A stretch of DNA of 64,000 nucleotides, taken from NCBI GenBank assembly GCA_048493715.1, contig JBGDCZ010000004.1, positions 21,000 to 84,999 on the forward strand. Reading direction: 5' to 3'. Under the pieces are notes generated by a model. The model ran no database searches. It had not been told where the DNA came from and saw only the letters and a program-made list of their open reading frames with translations. Of the stretch, positions 16,423-25,600 are shown piece by piece (position 1 is the stretch's first letter; each line of letters begins with the position of its first letter). Origin of the DNA: Arsenophonus sp048493715. GTDB taxonomy: Bacteria > Pseudomonadota > Gammaproteobacteria > Enterobacterales > Enterobacteriaceae. Position numbers and translations under genes: made by a program.

Positions 16423-17663
16423 GCGGCTTTCTCCTGGCCAGTTCTATTGCTCGTTTTCACCGCCTCTTCTATGGGCGCAGGGGGCACGATTTTTATGTCA
16501 TCAGTTGATCTTTTTTTGTTGGTTGGTTGAGTTTTTGGCGCTACCGGTGTTGCTGGGGTAGTAATTTGTCCTTGGATACGCTTTTGTAATGCTTTCTCGA
16601 GCAATAATAAACTTTTTAATTCACTGGGTATGTCCATCGTAATAGGTTGTTCAATTAGCGTATCGAGTTCGCTAAGGAAAGCTTTTGTTGCTGCGTCATT
16701 GGTGTTGAAATAGATCCTGATCCAGGTTGAAACTTGTTCTAAAGATTGTTTATAAATTTGCTCTTGATAACGAGGCACGGCTTGTGTGGCAATAAGTAGT
16801 TGCGCGCGAATGTTGGCGCGTAAGTAAATATCTTGATTAGGTGCCAGTAAAGGGGTTTCATGAGAATCTCTACGGCGAATAGTAATAAAATTTTTACTAA
16901 AGTTCTTCCAGCTTTGGCTAAGATTTTGTTTCCAATCGGCAATATTATTGGAAAGTTCGGTGCTATCTTCATCCATTGGTTTACCGTCAGGGGCATTATC
17001 ATTAATGCGTAAATTATCGATATCACGGCTAAGTTGATTAAGTTTTAAAATAATTCCGTCATAGTCAATTTGGCTAATGGCTGATAGCACACTGATATCA
17101 TGATTAATCGCTTTTCGGATCTCAATTAAATGAGGAGCATTCATTTCTGCTAGGCTCGAATCAGCACTTTTTAATAAGGCAATTGCAGTAAAGGGATCAT
17201 AATCGTTCCAGAGTTTTCGGCCGGCCATTTTGGCCAGGAAGTCAGCTTGAGCAAGTAACCAGTGTTTTACATCGGTACTGGAAAGTGTTGTGATTTGTGC
17301 TTGTAATTCTTCAACACGCTGCTCAACTTTTTGCTCATATTCTTTGTTATCAAGTTGGCTAATACGCTGGGATTCGATTATTTGATTAATTTGCTGTTTT
17401 TCAGTTTCTTGTTGACGCAGTAGTTTACTTATTTGTTGTTGTAGTTCGCTGCTTTCATTGACTATCTGTTGATACTTTAGATTAAGATAATAATAGAACC
17501 CGCCACCCAGTATGACAATAATGACGAGAATAATTATACTAGCGAACAGACCAGAACGCTTTTGCCTTTGGGATTTACCATTTTCGACGGTAGATTGCGT
17601 TGCTGTTTTTGAGGCATTTGAGGTAATTTCATTTGTCTCATTGGATTTATGCTGTTCCGTCAT
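16419..17663 (-). CDS. hemX: HemX, membrane-anchored haem-operon protein
   Basis: This 414-residue protein has a Ser/Thr/Asn-rich cytoplasmic N-terminus, one transmembrane helix (about residues 42-60), a coiled coil rich in Gln and Glu (about 66-135), and a conserved C-terminal domain (ADFLAKMAGRKLW..., RVRDSHETP-like and LRANIRAQLLIATQAVPRY segments). The family is annotated as uroporphyrinogen-III C-methyltransferase-like, but the methyltransferase fold is not apparent and its role is unproven. It lies 21 bp after hemD and overlaps hemY by 4 bp. The C-terminal tail (PATPVAPKTQPT) is low complexity. Confidence 0.92.
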   Translation of the reverse strand: MTEQHKSNETNEITSNASKTATQSTVENGKSQRQKRSGLFASIIILVIIVILGGGFYYYLNLKYQQIVNESSELQQQISKLLRQQETEKQQINQIIESQRISQLDNKEYEQKVEQRVEELQAQITTLSSTDVKHWLLAQADFLAKMAGRKLWNDYDPFTAIALLKSADSSLAEMNAPHLIEIRKAINHDISVLSAISQIDYDGIILKLNQLSRDIDNLRINDNAPDGKPMDEDSTELSNNIADWKQNLSQSWKNFSKNFITIRRRDSHETPLLAPNQDIYLRANIRAQLLIATQAVPRYQEQIYKQSLEQVSTWIRIYFNTNDAATKAFLSELDTLIEQPITMDIPSELKSLLLLEKALQKRIQGQITTPATPVAPKTQPTNKKRSTDDIKIVPPAPIEEAVKTSNRTGQEKAA

Positions 17664-17684
17664 AATTAATATCTCAATATCGGT

Positions 17685-18422
17685 TTACATTAATGCCTGA
17701 ATTAAAGCATCATTATTAGCACTTTTGGCTGCTTTTACTGATTGCCATCCTAATTGGCGTGCCGTATTGGCTAAACGTTCACTGACAATAATTAGATGGC
17801 GAGAAAGTAACCAAGGTTTAAAATCATCTGTAATTAAGTTAAATAATATATGCAACATTTCGCCACTGCTAACAATAATTGTTGTAGTATTTGCTTTTTG
17901 CCATTGCACTTGGAAAGTGTCTGGATCATATTTTATTGGCTGACGTCGATAACATTCACAATAATCAATATGACTTCCTCGCGATTTTAATGTTGTGGCA
18001 AGTAATTCACGCCCACCGTTACCCCGTAATAACAAACATTTTTTCCCTACTAGTGATTGTAAACTAGGCAATTCAAGTAATTTTTCACTAGTTTCACCTT
18101 CTTGAGATAGTTGAATAGGTAAATTAGTTAATTGCTGAAAAGTCTCTGCTGTTGAATGCCCTATACCATAATAGGATAGCGTATCAGGCCATTTTTGTCC
18201 TATTAAATAAAGTGCTGAATTAGCATGGTGTACCGCATTTGGCGATGAGAAAAAAACTAGATCACCTTTAGTTAGCTTGGCTAGTTTAGTCGGCAGAAGT
18301 ACGAGTTCCTTACCTGGTGTGATTTCAATCAACGGGGCATGAAAGGCCATTTTTCCTAATGACCTAATATGTTGCACCAGTTTTTCACCACTAGGATTTG
18401 GTCTGGTGACCAGGATACTCAT
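17685..18422 (-). CDS. hemD: Uroporphyrinogen-III synthase
   Basis: This 245-residue two-lobed enzyme cyclises hydroxymethylbilane with inversion of ring D. It starts MSILVTRPNPSGEKLVQHIRSLG, the typical HemD N-terminus. FFSSPNAVHHA, GIGHSTAETF, LLLRGNGGRELL and the conserved Tyr/Arg-containing CECYRRQPI segment follow. HemD is poorly conserved across species, so assignment rests on these patches and on the operon: the ATG overlaps the hemC stop by 4 bp. It is likely expressed from a promoter upstream of hemC. Confidence 0.93.
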   Translation of the reverse strand: MSILVTRPNPSGEKLVQHIRSLGKMAFHAPLIEITPGKELVLLPTKLAKLTKGDLVFFSSPNAVHHANSALYLIGQKWPDTLSYYGIGHSTAETFQQLTNLPIQLSQEGETSEKLLELPSLQSLVGKKCLLLRGNGGRELLATTLKSRGSHIDYCECYRRQPIKYDPDTFQVQWQKANTTTIIVSSGEMLHILFNLITDDFKPWLLSRHLIIVSERLANTARQLGWQSVKAAKSANNDALIQALM

Positions 18423-19360
18423 CTCGAAACTACTCCTTGGGAAATGTTGTTAAGAATTTGTTTGGCTCCGTTATTAAGTAACTCTTCGGCAAGTTCAACA
18501 CTTGCTTGTTGTATTTCTTCAGGCTTAAACCGTCTTTCTCCACGTATAATTTGACTGCCGTCGGGCGCTCCAACCATCGCTCTAAGCCAAATTTGTTTAT
18601 TTTGCCAAATAGCGTAGCTACCGATCGGCACTTGGCAGCCACCTTCCAATCGATTATTAATGGTTCGTTCTGCTTGAATACAGATAGCAGTACCATGATG
18701 ATGTAACGGCGCTAGAAAATGTTGTGTATGCTGGTCATCAAGACGGCATTCGATACCAATAGCGCCTTGCCCAACTGCCGGTAATAAATGCTCTGGTGGC
18801 AGAGCCTTACTTATACGTGTTTCTAAACCGAGTCGTTTTAGGCCAGCTACAGCAAGAATAATACCATCGTATTCACCATTGTCTAATTTACTCAGCCGTG
18901 TTCCAACATTACCCCGCAGATCTTGAATAATTAAATGGGGATAAATATGACGTAGTTGACATTGTCGACGTAGACTTGATGTTCCTATAATACTTCCAGC
19001 TGGTAGCTCAGCAAGCGAGTTGTATTGATTAGAGACAAAGGCATCACGAGGATCTTCTCTTTGGCAAATGGTCATTAATCCTAAGCTATTAGGAAAGGTA
19101 ACGGGGATATCTTTCATGGAATGAACCGCAATATCAGCCCGCTGTTCTATTAATGCATTTTCTAATTCTTTGACAAAAAGTCCTTTGCCACCAATTTTAG
19201 CTAGGTGAGTATCAAGTAGGATATCACCTTGGGTATTCATGGGAATAAGTTCAATTTTTAATGTTGGATGATATTTTTCTAGTTGTGTTTTTACGAAAAT
19301 CGCTTGCCATATTGCTAATGGACTTTTCCTTGTTGTGATACGCAGTGTTTGTATTGACAT
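18419..19360 (-). CDS. hemC: Porphobilinogen deaminase (hydroxymethylbilane synthase)
   Basis: This 313-residue enzyme polymerises four porphobilinogens into hydroxymethylbilane. Signature segments are RKSPLAIWQA at the N-terminus, GDILLD, KGLFVKELENAL, DIAVHSMKDIP, CQREDPRDAF, GTSSLRRQCQL, DLRGNVGTRL and the dipyrromethane-cofactor Cys in LEGGCQVPIG (about residue 242). It is the first gene of the hemCDXY operon and divergent from cyaA across a 549-bp gap, as in E. coli. Confidence 0.97.
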   Translation of the reverse strand: MSIQTLRITTRKSPLAIWQAIFVKTQLEKYHPTLKIELIPMNTQGDILLDTHLAKIGGKGLFVKELENALIEQRADIAVHSMKDIPVTFPNSLGLMTICQREDPRDAFVSNQYNSLAELPAGSIIGTSSLRRQCQLRHIYPHLIIQDLRGNVGTRLSKLDNGEYDGIILAVAGLKRLGLETRISKALPPEHLLPAVGQGAIGIECRLDDQHTQHFLAPLHHHGTAICIQAERTINNRLEGGCQVPIGSYAIWQNKQIWLRAMVGAPDGSQIIRGERRFKPEEIQQASVELAEELLNNGAKQILNNISQGVVSR

Positions 19361-19909
19361 GTTTTTATTTTTCTTAGGTAGTTAGATTATGAATGATAAA
19401 GAAAGGTAGTTAGTTTTAACATTTTGGTAAGTTTTTTTCTAGTTATAGCCGATAGCTTAATAGATATAGATAACGTGTCACACACTTTGTAGACAAAAAA
19501 GTAGCTTAAGGATGGAAAAAATGATTTTTGATTATTTTATGAAAGCATATAAATACATTTTTAAGTAATTTTTTATACTTACCTGGATAATAATTATGAA
19601 AAATAATTAAAATTTTCATAAGAAAGTTTGACTAATTATTTCTTTTTATACGAATTATTATTGAAAATTGTTAGAAACGAAAAAGATTTTTTGCATATTT
19701 TTTGCATAAAAGATAGGAAAGCATTTGTGAAAAATAAACAGTTAAATATAAGTGTAATGTACTTTACCGTTTGGGCACAAAATGTTAAATTGATCACGTT
19801 TCTAGCAAACTATTCAAAAAATTTATGGCTATTTTAACTTCCCAATACCAAGGGAATCGATGGCTTAGTTAAAGTTATTCACTTTTTAAAGTTAATTCAG
19901 GCAAAACTT
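19361..19909. other. Divergent hemC/cyaA intergenic region
   Basis: 549 bp without a convincing gene. It should hold the hemC promoter (minus strand) and the cyaA promoters (plus strand). The only element identified with some certainty is the CRP operator at 19780-19801. A 69-codon plus-strand frame at 19628-19837 spans this operator, is AT-driven and has no recognisable features, so it is not taken as a gene. Confidence 0.6.
19780..19801 (+). promoter_or_regulatory. CRP operator in the cyaA promoter region
   Basis: TGTTA-AATTGA-TCACG (19783-19798) matches the CRP consensus TGTGA-N6-TCACA at eight of ten arm positions. The core TGTTAAATTGATCACGTTT looks the same as the E. coli cyaA P2 CRP site as I recall it. 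In E. coli, CRP-cAMP bound here represses cyaA, a feedback on cAMP synthesis. The site is 109 bp upstream of the cyaA start. Confidence 0.75.
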
Positions 19910-22477
19910 TTGTATCTTTATATTGAGACACTAAAGCAAAGATTGGATGCAATCAATCAATTACGACTGGAACGAGCATCATCTTCTATGAGTGAAGCGT
20001 TCAAGCATGTATATGGATTGCTGCCAGTTTTATTAAATTATCATCATCCTATGTTACCTGGTTATATTGAAGGTAATGTACCCACTGGTATCTGTTTTTT
20101 TGTGCCTGATGTTCAGCAAATTAATTGGTTAAAGCAGTTTGAGGCGTATCTCTTTTGTAAACTTGCTTCACAACCAACCAATGGTGAATTACCTATTACA
20201 GGTATTTATTCCATGGGAAGTACCTCATCAATTGGGCAAAGTGATGTTTCTGATCTGGATATTTGGGTATGTCATCAATCATGGTTAGACCAGCAAGAAA
20301 GACAGCTTTTACAAAAAAAATGTACATTAATTGAACAATGGGCATCCTCGCTTGGTATAGATGTTACTTTGTTTTTAATTGATGAAAATCGTTTTCGTCA
20401 TCATACTAGTGGTAATTTAAGTGGTGAAGATTGTGGAACGACACAACATATATTGCTGTTAGATGAATTTTACCGGACAGCAGTCCGTATGGCTGGTAAG
20501 CGTTTACTTTGGATGATGGTACCAGCTGAAGAAGAAAGCAATTACGATGAATATGTTTTATTGTTGTATGCGCGTGGAGTCTTAACCCCGAATGAGTGGT
20601 TAGATTTAGGTGGCTTAGGGGAATTATCAGCTGAAGAGTATTTTGGCGCCAGTTTGTGGCAACTCTATAAAAGTGTTGATTCTCCCTATAAAGCGGTATT
20701 GAAGAGTATATTACTGGAAGCTTATTCTTGGAATTATCCTCGTGGTATGTTGTTGGCCATGGAGTTTAAACAACGTTTGCATGCTGGAGAAATCGTTGCT
20801 TATGGCCTGGATGCATATTGTTTAATGTTAGAACGCGTTACGCGTTATCTGATAGAAATCAGTGATTTTAAACGCCTGGATTTGATTCGTCGTTGTTTTT
20901 ACCTCAAAGTTTGTGAAAAGTTATCCGATGAAAACAATACCTCACGCAGTGATGGTTGGCGAAAACAGGTATTATCACAGCTTGTTGCTTCATGGGAGTG
21001 GGATAAAGAGCGGTTAAGTGTTCTTGACAACCGAAATTACTGGAAAATAGAACAGGTTCGTGATGCACATAATGAATTACTCGACACCATGATGCAAAGT
21101 TACCGTAATCTTATTCGCTTTGCTCGTTGCAATAATTTGCGGGTTAGTGCAAGCCCGCAAGATATTGGTGTGTTGACTCGTAAGTTATATGCAGCCTTTG
21201 AAGTATTACCAGGTAAAGTCACTTTAGTTAACCCACAAATTTCGCCAGATCTATCTGAAAATCATCTCACTTTTATTTATGTTCCTGCCGGGCGTGTCAA
21301 TCGTAGCGGTTGGTACTTATATAATAAAGCACCAACGATCGATTCTATTGTTGGACATCAACCTTTAGAATATAACCGTTATCTTAGTAAATTAGTGGCC
21401 TGGACTTACTTTAATGGCTTATTGACAGAGCAATCTCATCTTTATATTCATAATGGTGGTTCTCAATGTGATGAGAATAAGTTACATCAATTTGTTAATG
21501 ACATAACAACAAATTTTCCTATTCGTTTACTAGCACCAACACCCAAAGCTTTATATAGCCCCTGTGAAATTCGCCACTTAGCAATTATTGTTAATTTAGA
21601 GAAAGATCCGACAGCGGTGTTTTCAAATCAAATTATCCATTTTGATTTACGTAAATTAGATATATTGAATTTTGGTGATCCACCGCAATGCTTAGTCAGT
21701 AGTATTGATCTGCTGTATCGTAATTCGTGGAATGAGGTGAGAACACTTCATTTCTCTGGTGAGCAATCTATGTTGGAAGCGCTAAAAACAATTTTGGGCA
21801 AAATGCATCAAGATGCCGAGCAGCCAGATGTGGTTGAAGTTTTTTGTTACAGCCAACATATGAGAGGATTAATTGGTACGCGTGTTCAACAGCTGGTTTC
21901 AGAATGTATTGAATTAAGATTATCAAGCAGTTGTAATGACTCAGGTCGTTTTAAGGCATTGCGTATTGCAGGGCAAACTTGGGGATTGTTTTTTGAGCGC
22001 TTGAATGTTTCAGTGCAGAAATTAGAAAACGCTGTCGAGTTTTATGGTGCAATTTCTAATAATAAATTACATGGTTTACCGGTAAAATTGAATGTAAAAG
22101 AAACTTATCATTTGCCTTTAGTTGTTGATGGTTATGCCAGTGAAGGAATTGTACAATTCTTTTTTGAGGATACAGAAGAAAATCACGGTTTTAATATCTA
22201 TATTTTAGATGAAGAAAATCGGGTGGAAATTTATTCACATTGTGAAGGAAACAAAGAAGAACTGGTTAGGGATGTTAGCCGTTTTTACTCATCTTCTCAT
22301 TGTCGTTCTACTTACCGTACAAATTTAGTCAATTTCAATCTACCACAATTTTATCAGATAATAAAAGTGGAAGATAAAAATCAAGTCATTCCTTATGTGA
22401 GTAAGACATTTTCAAATTCACATCTCAATGAGAATGTATGTCGAGAAGAATCAGGCATAAGTTTTTATATATATTAA
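19910..22477 (+). CDS. cyaA: Adenylate cyclase, class I
   Basis: This 855-residue class I adenylate cyclase makes cAMP from ATP. The N-terminal catalytic half carries MGSTSSIGQSDVSDLDIWVC (nucleotidyltransferase-type Gly-Ser and Asp-x-Asp metal site, about residues 103-122) and GEDCGTTQHILLLDEFYRTAVR. The C-terminal half is the regulatory domain that in E. coli responds to the glucose PTS through EIIA-Glc, ending in a conserved DVSRFYSSSH...FNLPQFYQI block. The first residues, YLYIETLKQRLDAINQLR, fix the start at the TTG at 19910: the same inefficient UUG start that limits CyaA translation in E. coli. Full length (E. coli 848) and undamaged. Confidence 0.97.
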   Translation: MYLYIETLKQRLDAINQLRLERASSSMSEAFKHVYGLLPVLLNYHHPMLPGYIEGNVPTGICFFVPDVQQINWLKQFEAYLFCKLASQPTNGELPITGIYSMGSTSSIGQSDVSDLDIWVCHQSWLDQQERQLLQKKCTLIEQWASSLGIDVTLFLIDENRFRHHTSGNLSGEDCGTTQHILLLDEFYRTAVRMAGKRLLWMMVPAEEESNYDEYVLLLYARGVLTPNEWLDLGGLGELSAEEYFGASLWQLYKSVDSPYKAVLKSILLEAYSWNYPRGMLLAMEFKQRLHAGEIVAYGLDAYCLMLERVTRYLIEISDFKRLDLIRRCFYLKVCEKLSDENNTSRSDGWRKQVLSQLVASWEWDKERLSVLDNRNYWKIEQVRDAHNELLDTMMQSYRNLIRFARCNNLRVSASPQDIGVLTRKLYAAFEVLPGKVTLVNPQISPDLSENHLTFIYVPAGRVNRSGWYLYNKAPTIDSIVGHQPLEYNRYLSKLVAWTYFNGLLTEQSHLYIHNGGSQCDENKLHQFVNDITTNFPIRLLAPTPKALYSPCEIRHLAIIVNLEKDPTAVFSNQIIHFDLRKLDILNFGDPPQCLVSSIDLLYRNSWNEVRTLHFSGEQSMLEALKTILGKMHQDAEQPDVVEVFCYSQHMRGLIGTRVQQLVSECIELRLSSSCNDSGRFKALRIAGQTWGLFFERLNVSVQKLENAVEFYGAISNNKLHGLPVKLNVKETYHLPLVVDGYASEGIVQFFFEDTEENHGFNIYILDEENRVEIYSHCEGNKEELVRDVSRFYSSSHCRSTYRTNLVNFNLPQFYQIIKVEDKNQVIPYVSKTFSNSHLNENVCREESGISFYIY

Positions 22478-22509
22478 AGATAAAGAATGCTATTTACCTG
22501 CATCGGTAG

Positions 22510-22822
22510 TTAGAGATCAAAAGAAAATGATTCACCACTTTGTTCACTAATAGCCTGTGCTAAAATTTTTATTACTCCGAGCACAATACCGGTTGTTCGC
22601 TTTATAGTTAAATTGGTAACCTCCTGCGCGTGTAGCTAACCATATTTGATGGAGTGGCTCTTGGCGGTTGATAATAATTTTACTGTCATTTTCGAAAGTT
22701 AGCGTCATAATACCATTATGGGTTTCGTAATCAATATCGTTATTACCATCGTACTGATCAAGTTGTTCTTTTATTTTATCCATCAATTCATCAACCAGTT
22801 GATGAAATTCTGTGTCTGTCAT
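22510..22822 (-). pseudogene. cyaY: cyaY (bacterial frataxin) with C-terminal frameshift
   Basis: The reading frame starts MTDTEFHQLVDELMDKI and follows E. coli CyaY through the acidic helix and sheet core, including DYETHNGIMTLTFENDSKIIINRQEPLHQIWLATRAGGYQF as conserved blocks. It then leaves the family after ARSNKNF and stops at 22547. The missing C-terminal helix is still readable in another frame as LAQAISEQSGESFSF (ending at TAA 22510-22512), aligning with E. coli LEQAATQQAGETVSF. A short deletion near 22567 therefore shifted the frame. CyaY modulates iron supply for Fe-S cluster assembly on IscS. The truncated 91-residue product keeps the acidic iron-binding ridge but lacks the last helix, so residual function is possible. 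ATG at 22822 follows AGGAA. Position opposite cyaA is as in E. coli. Confidence 0.85.
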
Positions 22823-22908
22823 TGTCAATTTCCTATTTGCTTTTCCGTGCCTAACTGCGATTATGGATTATAAAGGATGATGATTTAAGAATGACAGGTT
22901 TTAACATA

Positions 22909-23097
22909 ATGAAAAAATTAATTTGGCTATTTATGACAACGATATCATTAACCCTACTTTCAGCTTGTGGTTTGAAAGGGTCACTCTATTTTCCGACACC
23001 GACAACAGCGGAACAGAAAACTGAAGGTATATTATCGTCTAAAGAGACACAAGATCAATCGATACAAACAGAAACACATCACAAATCGATTATATAA
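22909..23097 (+). CDS. lptM: LptM (YifL), small outer-membrane lipoprotein
   Basis: A 62-residue lipoprotein. The signal peptide MKKLIWLFMTTISLTLLSAC ends in the lipobox LSAC, followed by GLKGSLYFP, the invariant CGLKGPLYFP-type motif of LptM. In E. coli LptM binds the LptD/LptE translocon and promotes correct LptD disulfide formation. An in-frame ATG at 22891 would add six residues before the signal peptide and is less likely. The tail after residue 30 is polar and unconserved. It lies upstream of dapF by 33 bp, as in E. coli. The codon for the conserved Pro of the motif is Ser here. Confidence 0.9.
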   Translation: MKKLIWLFMTTISLTLLSACGLKGSLYFPTPTTAEQKTEGILSSKETQDQSIQTETHHKSII

Positions 23098-23130
23098 AAA
23101 TATAGCCAATTGATTATGATGGAGTAGAAA

Positions 23131-23955
23131 ATGCAATTCTCCAAAATGCATGGTTTAGGTAACGATTTTATGGTGGTAGATGCGGTTACTCAAAACGTTT
23201 ATTTTTCCCCTGAACTTATTTGCCGCTTATCAGATCGGTATAAGGGAATTGGTTTTGATCAACTGTTAGTTGTTGAAGCGCCTTATGACCCCGATCTTGA
23301 CTTTCATTATCGTATTTTCAATGCCGATGGTAGTGAAGTGGCTCAATGTGGTAATGGTGCCCGCTGCTTCGCCCGTTTTGTCCGTCTTAAGAAACTGACA
23401 AATAAACGTGATATCAAGGTGAGTACGCAAGCTGGCATATTGACATTATCTGTAGCGGAAAATGAATATGTTTGTGTCAATATGGGAGTACCTGAGTTTG
23501 AGCCAAATAAAGTACCATTTAAAGCGATAAAAGCTGAGAAAACTTATATAATTAGAATTCAACAACAAACAATATTATGTGGAGTGGTTTCTATCGGGAA
23601 CCCCCATTGTGTATTACAGGTGGAAAATATTGACACCGCTGAAGTTGCTTTATTGGGGCCTATATTGGAAAGGCATGAACGTTTTCCTGAGCGTGCTAAT
23701 ATAGGATTTATGCAAGTTATTGATCATGAAAACATTCGATTACGTGTATATGAACGTGGTGTAGGAGAGACACAGGCTTGTGGAAGTGGTGCCTGTGCTG
23801 CTGTTGCTATCGGTATTCAGCAAGGTTTATTAAGGAAAAACGTCCGTGTTGATTTACCGGGCGGCATGCTAAAAATTCGTTGGAATGGATTGGGTCATCC
23901 TTTGTTTATGACTGGCCCTGCAACACATGTTTATGATGGTGTTATTCATTTCTAA
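23131..23955 (+). CDS. dapF: Diaminopimelate epimerase
   Basis: This 274-residue, PLP-independent epimerase interconverts LL- and meso-diaminopimelate for peptidoglycan and lysine synthesis. The two catalytic cysteines are visible in CGNGARC (about residue 73) and ACGSGACA (about residue 217). The N-terminus FSKMHGLGNDFMVVD and RVYERGVGETQACG are standard. ATG at 23131 follows GGAG by 7 nt. Length equals E. coli DapF. It probably forms one transcript with lptM, yigA and xerC. Confidence 0.97.
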   Translation: MQFSKMHGLGNDFMVVDAVTQNVYFSPELICRLSDRYKGIGFDQLLVVEAPYDPDLDFHYRIFNADGSEVAQCGNGARCFARFVRLKKLTNKRDIKVSTQAGILTLSVAENEYVCVNMGVPEFEPNKVPFKAIKAEKTYIIRIQQQTILCGVVSIGNPHCVLQVENIDTAEVALLGPILERHERFPERANIGFMQVIDHENIRLRVYERGVGETQACGSGACAAVAIGIQQGLLRKNVRVDLPGGMLKIRWNGLGHPLFMTGPATHVYDGVIHF

Positions 23956-23984
23956 GTTTTGTTTGATTTAAGTGGTCTTTTATT

Positions 23985-24689
23985 ATGGATAAAAAAGAAG
24001 CCGCATTTGATCCTCAACCTCTGTTAGATGATCAGACAGTAGTGGAATATCTGAAAAGCAATCCTCATTTTTTTATTCGCAATGCAGCTGCTGTTGAACA
24101 GATACGTGTTCCCCATCCTGTTCATCATGCGGTTTCATTAGTTGAATGGTCTATGAAGCGTCAACGGGTTTATATTCAAAATCTAGAACAGGATATGCAA
24201 CTATTAGTTGAACAGGTTCGTAATAACGAAATTCTATTTAATCGATTGTTAAAATTGGTTATTCAGCTATCAACGGCAGATGACTTTGCCGATTTTCAGC
24301 AACGCTTATATGCCTGGTCAAAAAGTTTCGGATTGAGTGGTGCTTATATTCGCCTGTTTAGTGATTGTTGGCAGTTAGGTGTCCCGATGGATGCGCAAAA
24401 GGTTATGATTTCCCGTCAGGCATTTGAGCCTGTTCGTATTCAGAGATTTGGCGAAAAAAATCACTATCTTGGTACTTTAAATAACCTGGAAATATTGTTA
24501 TTAATACCAGACGCAAATCATGTCGGTTCGGTCGCTATTTCTTTATTGGGACTTTATGGTAATTTAGGTATGGTGATCTTTAGTAGCAGGGATATTCAAC
24601 ATTACCAGAAAGGTATGGGAACGACGATGCTTGACCATTTAGCCAAATTGCTACCTGAGTTACTTTTGCGATGGGTAACACGGGTATGA
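23985..24689 (+). CDS. yigA: YigA, DUF484 protein
   Basis: This 234-residue cytoplasmic protein of the DUF484 family has unknown biochemical function. The family N-terminal motif is visible: VVEYLKSNPHFFIRN followed by a helix ending in VSLVEWSMKRQR and a coiled coil (LEQDMQLLVEQVRNNE). The C-terminal half resembles a GAF-type fold by family knowledge. It lies between dapF and xerC as in E. coli, with its TGA overlapping the xerC ATG by 4 bp. The constant linkage to xerC suggests co-expression rather than a proven shared function. Confidence 0.9.
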   Translation: MDKKEAAFDPQPLLDDQTVVEYLKSNPHFFIRNAAAVEQIRVPHPVHHAVSLVEWSMKRQRVYIQNLEQDMQLLVEQVRNNEILFNRLLKLVIQLSTADDFADFQQRLYAWSKSFGLSGAYIRLFSDCWQLGVPMDAQKVMISRQAFEPVRIQRFGEKNHYLGTLNNLEILLLIPDANHVGSVAISLLGLYGNLGMVIFSSRDIQHYQKGMGTTMLDHLAKLLPELLLRWVTRV

Positions 24690-25600
24690 ACACAACCCGG
24701 CAAAGCTTGCAGCAACGAGTTGACGATTTTTTACGTTATTTACGTGTAGAGCGGCAGCTAAGCCTCGTGACAGTTATTAATTATCAGCGTCAGTTAGCAG
24801 TATTGGTGGATATGGCTATAGCTCTGAACATCAACGATTGGACACAGTTAGAAATGTCACATGTGCGGATGATGGTTGCAAAGTGTCGCCGACAAGGTTT
24901 GCAGGCTGCAAGTGTTGCTTTACGTCTTTCGTCATTAAGAAGTTTTTTAGATTGGTTAGTTGGGCAGGGTATATTAACCGCTAATCCCGCTAAGACAGTC
25001 AGAACGCCAAAAAATAAACGTCATTTACCCAAAAATATGGATGTAGATGAAATCAATCAGTTGTTAAATATTGATTTGACCGATCCTTTATCTGTACGTG
25101 ATAGAACAATGTTAGAAGTGATGTATGGTGCCGGATTACGTTTATCTGAACTGGTTAATCTGAATTGCCAACATCTGGATTTAGCAAGCGGTGAAGTTCG
25201 GGTTATGGGAAAAGGCAGTAAAGAGCGGAAAGTACCCTTAGGGCGTATCGCAGTAGAATGGTTAATGCGTTGGATCAAAATGCGTCAGCAATATGTTAAG
25301 CAAGACGATGCTGTTTTTATCTCAATACAAAGAGGTAAACGTATTTCGGCACGTACGGTACAGAAGCGTTTTGCACTATGGGGAGTTCGCCAGGATGTTA
25401 GAAGTCATATTTATCCGCACAAACTTCGTCACTCTTTTGCCACTCATATCCTGGAGTCAAGTGGCGATTTGAGGGCCGTTCAAGAGTTACTAGGGCATGC
25501 TAATCTTACTACCACCCAAGTTTATACTCATATAGATTTTCAGCATTTAGCAAAGGTTTATGATGTGGCTCATCCAAGAGCAAAAAGGGAAAAACCTTAA
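24686..25600 (+). CDS. xerC: Tyrosine recombinase XerC
   Basis: This 304-residue site-specific recombinase, with XerD, resolves chromosome dimers at dif under FtsK control. The N-terminal SAM-like core-binding domain covers about residues 7-95. The catalytic domain shows the full R-K-H-R-H-Y set: AGLRLSEL (Arg about 153), GKGSKERKVP (Lys about 177), HKLRHSFATH (His/Arg about 245-248), LLGHANLTTTQVYTH (His about 271, Tyr about 280). ATG at 24686 overlaps the yigA stop by 4 bp (ATGA). The open frame extends five codons upstream without homology. It is followed directly by yigB. Confidence 0.96.
   Translation: MNTTRQSLQQRVDDFLRYLRVERQLSLVTVINYQRQLAVLVDMAIALNINDWTQLEMSHVRMMVAKCRRQGLQAASVALRLSSLRSFLDWLVGQGILTANPAKTVRTPKNKRHLPKNMDVDEINQLLNIDLTDPLSVRDRTMLEVMYGAGLRLSELVNLNCQHLDLASGEVRVMGKGSKERKVPLGRIAVEWLMRWIKMRQQYVKQDDAVFISIQRGKRISARTVQKRFALWGVRQDVRSHIYPHKLRHSFATHILESSGDLRAVQELLGHANLTTTQVYTHIDFQHLAKVYDVAHPRAKREKP

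Noticed and set aside
19628..19837. 69-codon plus-strand frame upstream of cyaA
   Set aside because: It covers the cyaA CRP operator, has AT-driven composition and no recognisable domain; more likely promoter DNA.
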